Assembly (NCBI GenBank): GCA_021108005.1
Contig: JAIORS010000104.1
Coordinates: 1-64,000, forward strand
Direction: 5' to 3'
DNA from: Candidatus Aegiribacteria sp.
Lineage (GTDB): Bacteria > Fermentibacterota > Fermentibacteria > Fermentibacterales > JCC-6
DNA length: 64,000 nt
Shown here in pieces: positions 44,891-52,067 of this stretch (the first letter of the stretch is position 1; every line of letters begins with the position of its first letter). The notes below the pieces were generated by a model. The model ran no database searches, was not told the DNA's origin, and saw only the letters and a program-made list of their open reading frames with translations. Both the position numbers and the translations under genes were made by a program.

Positions 44891-45439
44891 TCAGTCTGCC
44901 CCTGTAAGAATATCCAGACATACTTCGAGAATACCTGTGGGCTCCATCAATCTGCCTTTACCTTCAGTGCCACATGCAAGTGGTCCGCTGACGGGTCCTG
45001 CGAACAGAACACCGCGACTTTCCAGTATCTCAATGTTGGCAGCGACAGCTTTGCTGTTCCACATCCTGCTGTTCATTGAAGGCGCCATGACAACTGGAGC
45101 ATCACAGGCCAGAAACGCGGAAGAGAGAAGATCGTTCGCCAGTCCATTAGCGGCTTTTCCAATGAAATCAGCAGTGGCTGGCACAATAACTAGAAGATCA
45201 ATGCTGTCGGTCAGTGTGATATGTGGAACTGGATCTCCGGGTTGCTCCGTAAAAAGCAAACTGTAAACAGATCTTCCCGTTACGCAGGTCAATTGAGTCT
45301 CAGAAATGAACTGTAGCGCGGCCTGTGTTAGAATACCGTCTACTTCGTACCCTTCCTTTCTAAAGAGTGATGCGAGTATTACTCCCTTGAAGGCTGCCGC
45401 ACTGCCGGTGATTCCAAGTAGTATTCGATTATCATTCAT
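44891..45439 (-). CDS. coaC: Phosphopantothenoylcysteine decarboxylase-type flavoprotein
   Basis: 182-residue HFCD-fold flavoprotein. LLGITGSAAAFKG (FMN/phosphate region), PHITLTDSIDLLVIVPATADFIGKAANGLANDLL and APSMNSRMW, which is the PPC-decarboxylase signature, are all present. Most bacteria fuse this CoaC domain to CoaB synthetase; here only the decarboxylase half is encoded. It overlaps the pantothenate kinase gene by 8 bases, a consistent CoA-pathway context. Confidence 0.85.
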   Translation of the reverse strand: MNDNRILLGITGSAAAFKGVILASLFRKEGYEVDGILTQAALQFISETQLTCVTGRSVYSLLFTEQPGDPVPHITLTDSIDLLVIVPATADFIGKAANGLANDLLSSAFLACDAPVVMAPSMNSRMWNSKAVAANIEILESRGVLFAGPVSGPLACGTEGKGRLMEPTGILEVCLDILTGAD

Positions 45440-46193
45440 TTAAATACCCTTCTCCAATACAGTCTATTCCCACAAGTGTAAGTTCGGGACAAACCTTCAT
45501 ACGGTTTCTGCACTTCCCTGCGATACCCGGTGCCCAGCCTCCCGTTGCCCATATCTCGGGATTACCCTTTATATCCTTTAAAAGCTCGTCAATAATGTAA
45601 TCAGCCGCCCCAACAGCCCCGAGGAGAACCCCGGAGCATACAGCTTCCGCAGTACTCCTTCCAATGGGTGAAACCGGAAACTCAAGATCCACAGGGTTGA
45701 GCTTCTCTGCCTTCTTGAATAGTTCTCCTGCAGCGGTTCCTACTCCTGGAGTTATGGCGCCGCCAGCGTAAGCTCCTTTACTGTTGATAACATCAAAGGT
45801 TGTTGCCGTTCCAAAATCAACAACAATAGCTGGAAATGAACCTAATTTGAGAGCTCCTACCGCATTTGCCAGTCGGTCTGCTCCCAACTCATGGGGAAAT
45901 TTATAATCAATTATAATTCCAGCCGTTTCAACCGTTACTTCTACCGGATTTACATTTATATACCTTCTGGAAAGATTAAGAAGAGCATGACGTACCTGGG
46001 GAACTACACAGGCATAAGCAAGCCCTTCCGGTATATCACAATTGTCTGTTTTCAGAAGTGACCTTAGGATAACCCACAGATCATCAGCAGTCCAATGTCT
46101 GGTGGTAATTCTCCATTGAACACTAAGCCTTCCATTATCGAATACTCCCACAGAGGTTCTTGTATTACCTATATCGAGTACAAGTCTTCTCAT
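45432..46193 (-). CDS. coaX: Type III pantothenate kinase
   Basis: 253-residue CoaX (ASKHA fold), which phosphorylates pantothenate, the first CoA step. DIGNTRTSVGVFDNG at the N-terminus, HELGADRLANAVGAL in the middle and VDFGTATTFDVINSKGAYAGGAI are the phosphate and substrate motifs. It overlaps nadC by 4 bases and coaC by 8. Confidence 0.93.
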   Translation of the reverse strand: MRRLVLDIGNTRTSVGVFDNGRLSVQWRITTRHWTADDLWVILRSLLKTDNCDIPEGLAYACVVPQVRHALLNLSRRYINVNPVEVTVETAGIIIDYKFPHELGADRLANAVGALKLGSFPAIVVDFGTATTFDVINSKGAYAGGAITPGVGTAAGELFKKAEKLNPVDLEFPVSPIGRSTAEAVCSGVLLGAVGAADYIIDELLKDIKGNPEIWATGGWAPGIAGKCRNRMKVCPELTLVGIDCIGEGYLNE

Positions 46194-47068
46194 TTCTTCC
46201 CCCAGTCAAATCCGATATCCGCCGATGCAGCCGAATGCGTAAGGGCGCCCGAGGATATTCCGTCAACTCCGCTGCAGGCAACCTCCCTGATATTCTCCAA
46301 AGTGATTCCCCCGGAAGCTTCAAGATAGATACCGCTCCCGGAAGCCATTCTTACAGCCTCTGCCAATGTCGCGGGTTCCATGTTATCGAGCAGGATTCTG
46401 TCGGGTTTTTCATCAAGCACTTCTCCAAGTTGATCTATGGAATCCACCTCTATTTCAATTGGGATACCCTTCTCCCTTATCCTAAGGATTACGCTGTGCA
46501 GTTCTCCGGCTCCTCCGGCAACCGCTATATGATTGTCCTTTACCATGGCGAGTTCTGCAAGGTTGAAACGGTGATTCACGCCTCCGCCGACCCTTACAGC
46601 GTATTTTTCGAGGGTTCGAAGACAGGGAGTGGTCTTTCTCGTATCCAGGATTTCAACTCCTGTTCCCTTAACGGCTTCAACATATTCCGCCGTGAGTGTC
46701 GCAATACCTGAGAGGCGGCAGAGGAGGTTAAGAGCCACCCTCTCTCCTCTTAGAAGCAAATCAGCGGAACCGTATAAACGGCCTATCGTATCCCCCTGAA
46801 ATACTCTTGAACCATCAGGAATTTGCTGATGAATCTTCGGAACACTCCATCCCGATGAAATGGAAAGTTCTTGAAAAACCTGCTCCACCAGAAACCATCC
46901 GGCTGCGATGCACTCCTCTCTGGCTGAAACAGCACAGGTACTTTCATCGTCATCTGGTATTCCAAGGGATGAAGTTGTAACGTCATCCTTTACTCTGTCT
47001 TCAGCAAGTGCGTTTCGCACAATGAATCGTCCAACCGATACATGATCCGACCAGTCAACTGTTATCAT
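46190..47068 (-). CDS. nadC: Nicotinate-nucleotide pyrophosphorylase (carboxylating)
   Basis: 292-residue quinolinate phosphoribosyltransferase, de novo NAD synthesis. Signatures include RVALNLLCRLSGIATLT, DTRKTTPCLRTLEKYAVRVGG with NHRFNL, and the LDNMEPATLAEAV barrel segment. It overlaps both neighbours by 4 bases (coaX and the amidohydrolase). Confidence 0.95.
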   Translation of the reverse strand: MITVDWSDHVSVGRFIVRNALAEDRVKDDVTTSSLGIPDDDESTCAVSAREECIAAGWFLVEQVFQELSISSGWSVPKIHQQIPDGSRVFQGDTIGRLYGSADLLLRGERVALNLLCRLSGIATLTAEYVEAVKGTGVEILDTRKTTPCLRTLEKYAVRVGGGVNHRFNLAELAMVKDNHIAVAGGAGELHSVILRIREKGIPIEIEVDSIDQLGEVLDEKPDRILLDNMEPATLAEAVRMASGSGIYLEASGGITLENIREVACSGVDGISSGALTHSAASADIGFDWGKK

Positions 47069-48540
47069 GAGATTTCCTCCAGAAGTGCTTCATGGCCGTG
47101 CACAACTTTACCGTCGCAGATGGTCACTGCAACTTCGATCTCACTCCAGGGCGTATGAAAAGGATCTGCTGACAGTACCGTCATGTCTGCCTTCCTGCCA
47201 GGTGAGAGATGTTCGGCAATATCCTGAAAACCGCAAATGGATGCAGCTTCAAGTGTATATGCATTAAGTGCGGAGGCTGTATCAATTCTGAATTTCTCTA
47301 ACGGATGGTCTGTTGCGCCATCTAGCCCTTTAAGAGGTCCAAATGGCATACCGTCACTGCCGAAACCCATTTGAAAACCAGCATCCTTCACCAGACTGAA
47401 AGGATTCATGGCCATGGCTCTTTCCTTTCCGATTTTCCTTTCGTACAATCCTCCGGGAATCTGCCACCTGCTTACAAAATTAGGTTGCATAACGAAAGAG
47501 TGAACGGAAGGATTCCACCGGCCGGGCCAATCGGCAGTTAATTCTTCAGCATGCTCTATCCGTATTTTTATAGTATCTCCTCCAGAGCGTTTCTCAAGAA
47601 ATTTCTGGCCTACTCGGTCTATCTGTGCCAGTGCCCTGCCCCCTATAGCATGGTAAACGGGCATGAGGTCAAGGCTGTCCGCAAGCTTAAGACTTCGCAT
47701 AACCTGTTCATCCGACAATAGAGGTAAGGCAATCGTTCCGTCTGTATAGTTTCCCGAAACAGCTGCTGTAGATGCTCCCAATGATCCGTCAAGAAAGAAT
47801 TTTAAACCACTAATCTGGGGGGGTGCATCTTCATATTCCTTTGGGAATTCATTTAGAAAATCTGCGTCTTTTCCGAAAAGACAGAGGGATATTCTAATGG
47901 TAGGCCTGTTTTTCAACAGTATTTCCGCGGTGACACGAGATTCAAAAGTATATACCGCGATGACTCCTTTAGAATAGGCCTGTTCCACAGCCAATGAGCA
48001 TGCCTGTCCAAGAATGTCCGCTTCAATCGGAAACACGCTTTCAAAATCAAGAATTATCCCCTCCCTGATGACGCCTGTTGAATAGTTAACCCCGGGGGAT
48101 TTCAGGGGAAGCATTTCCAGCATGGCTGAGTTTACAAGGGCTTCATGTCCGCAAACTCTTCTGATAAAAACCGGTCGGCTTCCAGTTGCCCTGTCGAGTT
48201 CCTTCAGTGTGGGAAGGGCAGGGTCATTCCACGTGCTTTCATCAAATCCGTATCCTCTGAGGATACGCCCCGTTCTTCTTGAATCGATCTCGGAGTTAAC
48301 AGAATCAACGAGATCCATTGCGGAAACAGTTCCTCTGAGATCAACAAACAGCCGTTCAAGTCCGCTCCAGAGGAAATGGCAATGGGCATCTACAAAACCC
48401 GGAATAGCGAACAACCGGGAATTCACATCTGAAGCATTGGATATTCCGGTGATTCTGTCACCTGAAATGGATATTTTCGATGCGGGCAATATCCTGTCCC
48501 CAGGGCCGGTCCAAACACCGCCGCAGACAATAGATTTCAT
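47065..48540 (-). CDS. YtcJ-like amidohydrolase family protein
   Basis: 491-residue metal-dependent amidohydrolase of the amidohydrolase_3 (YtcJ/TIM-barrel) group. Metal-binding features include FVDAHCHFLWSG (HxH), a later IRIEHAEEL and GFGSDGMPFGPL with the Asp. The substrate is not known; members act on exocyclic amides, formamides or carbamates. It overlaps the GGDEF gene by 4 bases and nadC by 4, so it is tied to the cofactor operon. Confidence 0.82.
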   Translation of the reverse strand: MKSIVCGGVWTGPGDRILPASKISISGDRITGISNASDVNSRLFAIPGFVDAHCHFLWSGLERLFVDLRGTVSAMDLVDSVNSEIDSRRTGRILRGYGFDESTWNDPALPTLKELDRATGSRPVFIRRVCGHEALVNSAMLEMLPLKSPGVNYSTGVIREGIILDFESVFPIEADILGQACSLAVEQAYSKGVIAVYTFESRVTAEILLKNRPTIRISLCLFGKDADFLNEFPKEYEDAPPQISGLKFFLDGSLGASTAAVSGNYTDGTIALPLLSDEQVMRSLKLADSLDLMPVYHAIGGRALAQIDRVGQKFLEKRSGGDTIKIRIEHAEELTADWPGRWNPSVHSFVMQPNFVSRWQIPGGLYERKIGKERAMAMNPFSLVKDAGFQMGFGSDGMPFGPLKGLDGATDHPLEKFRIDTASALNAYTLEAASICGFQDIAEHLSPGRKADMTVLSADPFHTPWSEIEVAVTICDGKVVHGHEALLEEIS

Positions 48541-49424
48541 GAACCGTGATCTTTCAAATGATGATACATAAGGTCAAGAACTTCAGCTTCAACCTCAAAA
48601 CTGAAAAATGTAGAATCACCGCGCCGCTCTACACTGGTAACTCGGCCTCTTATTTCAGCTGTAACAGCTCCTCCCGGAGGCACCGGACCCTCGGCAAACT
48701 CCCGAAGACTCCTGCCCGGATCTGATATCTCCCGGGCTTCGATTTCTGTAAGCTCGCCTCTGTGCCTGAACCAGCGAGCAAGAATTACATAACTGCCCTC
48801 GCTGATGGAGGAAGCAGCCGGAAACCGGACATCGAGAATAACCGGTGTACTCTCACTTTTTTTTACCGAATTAAAGACGTTTACCCTGTTCCTGCCCCCC
48901 TTCTTGGCATCGTACAGGGCTTGGTCGGCAGCTACAAGCAGCTCGCTTCCTGCCACTGAGGGAAAAGTACTAACGCCCAGCGAAATGCTCACAGAAAGGG
49001 GAACAGATAATGTTTCATCGTCCACACCGGCTTGCCTTTTCAGAGGGGAGTTGTAAATGCTCTGTCGAATTCGTTCTGCAGTCTTGAAAGCTTCGTCCAA
49101 AAGTACGTTCGGAAGGAGAACAGTGATCTCCTCTCCTCCGTATCTGTAAGCTTCTCCACGATGTTTTACGCACCTTCGAATGATACTGCTGACATGCCTT
49201 AGAATTTTGTCTCCGGTATCGTGTCCCCACCTGTCATTGAATATTTTAAAATGGTCTATATCTATCATTATTGCCGACAATGGAAGGTTGTCCTCACCCA
49301 CGATACGAAGCAGCAGTGGTAAACTGCTATCCAGAGCCTTTCTCGGAGGTATTCCTGTAACCGAGTCGAGTTCTCCCATCCAGGGAAACTCCAGCTGCGA
49401 ATCGTTTCGGGCCATCGATAACAC
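48537..49424 (-). CDS. GGDEF diguanylate cyclase with C-terminal PilZ-like region
   Basis: 295-residue protein. The GGDEF domain (about residues 15-185) has the active site RYGGEEI and DIDHFKIFNDRWGHDTGD; the I-site RxxD is not evident. A beta-rich C-terminal part (about 195-290), starting with ILDVRFPAASSISEGSYVILARW, could be a PilZ-like c-di-GMP sensor. GTG start at 49424 is supported by GGAAGG 7 bases upstream; ATG 49415 lies too far from that site. It is the first gene of the six-gene operon to mtnA. Confidence 0.8.
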   Translation of the reverse strand: MLSMARNDSQLEFPWMGELDSVTGIPPRKALDSSLPLLLRIVGEDNLPLSAIMIDIDHFKIFNDRWGHDTGDKILRHVSSIIRRCVKHRGEAYRYGGEEITVLLPNVLLDEAFKTAERIRQSIYNSPLKRQAGVDDETLSVPLSVSISLGVSTFPSVAGSELLVAADQALYDAKKGGRNRVNVFNSVKKSESTPVILDVRFPAASSISEGSYVILARWFRHRGELTEIEAREISDPGRSLREFAEGPVPPGGAVTAEIRGRVTSVERRGDSTFFSFEVEAEVLDLMYHHLKDHGS

Positions 49425-49603
49425 TTGAAAACCTTCCGTTGTTTTTATCGGTATCCATCACAAACATTCTTCTTCAGCGATGAATGCTGGTTTATGAATA
49501 ATAACAGGATACTGAATAAATGAAAGCACCTGATCAGGAATCATTGACGAGGACTACGAAAATAGACAGACTATATTAGGTATAATACAAATGGAAGGAA
49601 ATC

Positions 49604-50059
49604 ATGCTAAAAATGTGCTATGTTGTTCGCGGGGTACTTCCGGTAATCCTTTTAAGCGTGATGTCATGCTCCTGGTCAGCAAAACAGCAGGAGATTCTTG
49701 ACGCGTACAACGAGTCTGCTGGATACATCAATCGGAACGAATGGGAATCCGCCGCATCTTCGATGAGTTCCTCCACAATACTCTTTCTTGATTCACTCGC
49801 TGATGATCTTTCCACCAGGGGACTGCAAGGATACGAATCAGGTACTGATCTACTTCCGGTACTTTACACAGAATGCATTGACTTCAATGGAGATGTAACT
49901 ATGATTTTTATTCAGGGAGATAGGGCGGAAATCACTCTAACATCAGGTAAATCATATAAGTTTCCAATGATTTTTGAGGGGAATTGCTGGAAGCTGGATC
50001 TTTCAGAGATATTTAGAAACAACCTTGATACTGCCCTTACGGGTTCATATGTTCGATAG
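49604..50059 (+). CDS. Small predicted lipoprotein
   Basis: 151-residue exported protein. The signal sequence ends VMSC with a lipobox-like Cys; the mature part resembles the small alpha+beta proteins in which a helix is followed by a curved beta sheet (DUF4878/NTF2-like). AAGGAA precedes the ATG. A TATAAT-like sequence lies at 49581-49586. It is 91 bases before another lipoprotein gene. No function is assigned. Confidence 0.65.
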   Translation: MLKMCYVVRGVLPVILLSVMSCSWSAKQQEILDAYNESAGYINRNEWESAASSMSSSTILFLDSLADDLSTRGLQGYESGTDLLPVLYTECIDFNGDVTMIFIQGDRAEITLTSGKSYKFPMIFEGNCWKLDLSEIFRNNLDTALTGSYVR

Positions 50060-50150
50060 TTGTCTTGTATTGAACAATTCTGAATATTAAGCAAACATTA
50101 TGCCGTGCCGGTTCGGAAAACCGGAATACAAAGAGAAGAAAGGGAAATAA

Positions 50151-51155
50151 ATGAAGAAACTGGCATTACTTCTGAGCGTTCTTACTATAGCTCTTTTCGC
50201 TGCATGCGGAGAACAGGCGGATGAAGCAACTCCAGCTCCAGCAGATGACATTGAAGAAGTAGCAACGGTTGAAGTTACTATAACAAATGGACTTGAAGCA
50301 TGGGAAATCCATTCTATTTTTGTAGACCCGTCCGATGAACCATGGAGCGAAGACCTCCTCGGAAGAGAAGATATTCTTAGTACAGGAGAATCCTTCACAG
50401 TCGAAGTAGAAAAGGGCACCTGGGATATAATGGTATCCGATGAAGACGGCGACACTTACACACTCTGGGAAATTGAGATAGGACCTGAAGGTTACAAGTG
50501 GAATGTTACTCTGGACGACCTTGACAGCGGATGGGATGAAGAAGAATTCACAGAACCTCAGATTCTCGAAACTGGCGAAGGAACCGCACCGATTACCATC
50601 ACCAACAGTCTTGAGGGATGGGACATTTTCTGGGTATACGTCGATACATCCGACGAACCCTGGGGTGATGACCTTATGGGTATGGATGTTCTCTACCCTG
50701 ATGATCAGATCATCGTCTGGGTAGACCCCGGAACCTATGACATCAAGGTTGAGGACGAAGACGGCGACACATACACCCTCTGGGAAGTTGAAGTAGATGA
50801 AGTCGGCTACGAATGGAATGTAATACTCGACGATATGGATTCCATCGAAGACGCGGTATTGTTGGATGCCGTTTCTTTGGAAACTGGTGAAGGAACCGCG
50901 CCGGTCACCATCACCAACAATCTTGGTGGTTGGGATATATACTTCGTTTACGTAGACCCTTCTGATTCTCCCTGGGGTGATGATCAGCTTGGAGCTGACA
51001 TCCTTGAAGACTCAAGCGAGATCACGATCTGGGTAAACCCCGGATCCTATGACATGAAGGTTGAAGACGAAGACGGTGATACTTACACCCTCTGGGAAAT
51101 CAATGTTGACGAAAACGGTTACGAATGGGCAGTAACCCTTGAAGATATGGATTAG
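50151..51155 (+). CDS. Lipoprotein with three tandem Trp-rich domains
   Basis: 334-residue lipoprotein: signal peptide ending LFAAC (Cys19), an Ala/Pro/Glu linker, then three copies of an 83-84-residue beta domain at about 42-125, 148-230 and 252-334. Each begins [IV]TITN-L-WDI, has VDPSDEPWGDD-like and VDPGTYDIKVEDEDGDTYTLWE-like motifs and ends YEWNVTLDDMD-like. The Asp-rich DEDGDTYTLWE resembles a calcium-binding loop. I do not recognise the family. It ends near a strong bidirectional terminator. Confidence 0.85.
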   Translation: MKKLALLLSVLTIALFAACGEQADEATPAPADDIEEVATVEVTITNGLEAWEIHSIFVDPSDEPWSEDLLGREDILSTGESFTVEVEKGTWDIMVSDEDGDTYTLWEIEIGPEGYKWNVTLDDLDSGWDEEEFTEPQILETGEGTAPITITNSLEGWDIFWVYVDTSDEPWGDDLMGMDVLYPDDQIIVWVDPGTYDIKVEDEDGDTYTLWEVEVDEVGYEWNVILDDMDSIEDAVLLDAVSLETGEGTAPVTITNNLGGWDIYFVYVDPSDSPWGDDQLGADILEDSSEITIWVNPGSYDMKVEDEDGDTYTLWEINVDENGYEWAVTLEDMD

Positions 51156-51183
51156 ACGATAAGGTAATAGTTCCAAATAGCAG

Positions 51184-51224
51184 AAAAACCCGTGGAAAGC
51201 ATTGCAATCCACGGGTTTTCTTTT
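51184..51224. terminator. Strong bidirectional terminator
   Basis: AAAACCCGTGGA (51185-51196) and TCCACGGGTTTT (51208-51219) form a perfect 12-bp stem with an 11-base loop and T-rich tails on both strands. It serves the convergent lipoprotein gene (+) and rpsD (-). Confidence 0.9.
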
Positions 51225-51237
51225 CACACCAAAATAC

Positions 51238-51846
51238 TTATTTCGAGTAGAACTCAACAACCATAGTTTCGTCTACTTCAAGAGGAACGTCCTCACGTGA
51301 GGGTAGAACCTTCATTATTATCTTTCTGGCAGTGGGATCAACATCAAGATATGCAGGTACTCCAATGCCGGAACCTTCTGTAATATTTTCCTCGATTACT
51401 TTTAGCTTTTTGCTCTTCTCCTTCAGAGAAACGACATCGCCAACTTTGACTAAATATGATGGAATATCCAGTTTCCTGCCGTTAACTATTACATGGCCGT
51501 GGCCTACAAGTTGACGGGCAGCGGGTATGGATTTTGTAAAACCTGACCTTGCGACAACATTATCCAGCCTTCGCTCTATCTGCTGAAGAAGGTTATGGCC
51601 TGTTTCGCCTTTCATTGAAGTAGCTTTCCTGTAGTACTTCCGAAGTTGTTTTTCAGACAGACCGTAGTTGAATCTGATCTTCTGTTTCTCTATGAGCTGA
51701 AGTCTGTATGTTGAAGCTCTTCTTCTATGCCATCTGCCACCATGTTCTCCGGGGGGGTTCGGATTGGCAGGATCCCTTCTGGTCAGCCCCGGCAGGGGTC
51801 CTAAGGATCTGATTTTGCGAAATTTCGGACCGCGATATCTTGACAT
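51238..51846 (-). CDS. rpsD: 30S ribosomal protein S4
   Basis: 202-residue S4 (bacterial type). Starts MSRYRGPKFRKIRSLG; the S4 RNA-binding domain with RRLDNVVARSGFTKSIPAARQLVGHGHVIVNG is complete, and the C-terminal FYSK is typical. The ATG at 51846 has GGAGG 7 bases upstream. The gene is alone rather than in the alpha operon with rpoA. Confidence 0.96.
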   Translation of the reverse strand: MSRYRGPKFRKIRSLGPLPGLTRRDPANPNPPGEHGGRWHRRRASTYRLQLIEKQKIRFNYGLSEKQLRKYYRKATSMKGETGHNLLQQIERRLDNVVARSGFTKSIPAARQLVGHGHVIVNGRKLDIPSYLVKVGDVVSLKEKSKKLKVIEENITEGSGIGVPAYLDVDPTARKIIMKVLPSREDVPLEVDETMVVEFYSK

Positions 51847-51868
51847 TAAGCAACCTCCATATTTTCTG

Positions 51869-51919
51869 TGCCTCACGAATTCTTCGTGGCATGACGATAA
51901 CACCGGACACCCGCCGGTG
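51869..51919 (-). promoter_or_regulatory. Structured 5' leader of rpsD
   Basis: Upstream of rpsD two hairpins lie close together: CACCGG/CCGGTG (51901-51906 with 51914-51919, 7-base loop) and TTCGTG/CACGAA (51874-51879 with 51883-51888), whose outer bases also pair with a bulge. In many bacteria S4 represses its own synthesis by binding a leader fold. This is a candidate autoregulatory leader, not matched to any described class. Confidence 0.4.
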
Positions 51920-52027
51920 AACTGTTCTTGGACAGCCATCTTCACGCTTCAGCACAATTTACAATAAGGCTCAAATCTACTGATTATAAGTGGGATATGT
52001 CAACTCATACGGAAGTTCCCGGAAAAC

Positions 52028-52053
52028 AGGGGTACACATCGAAGCGTACCCCT
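52028..52053 (-). terminator. Terminator of the C25 protease gene
   Basis: AGGGGTAC (52028-52035) and GTACCCCT (52046-52053) form an 8-bp stem. On the minus strand it is followed by GTTTTCC. It is 15 bases past the stop codon. Confidence 0.55.
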
Positions 52054-52067
52054 ATTCTTTCAGATAT

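Noticed and set aside
49544-49586. Consensus promoter for the gene at 49604
   Set aside because: TTGACG to TATATT spacing is 22 bases and a TATAAT lies too close to the ribosome site; not listed as a feature.
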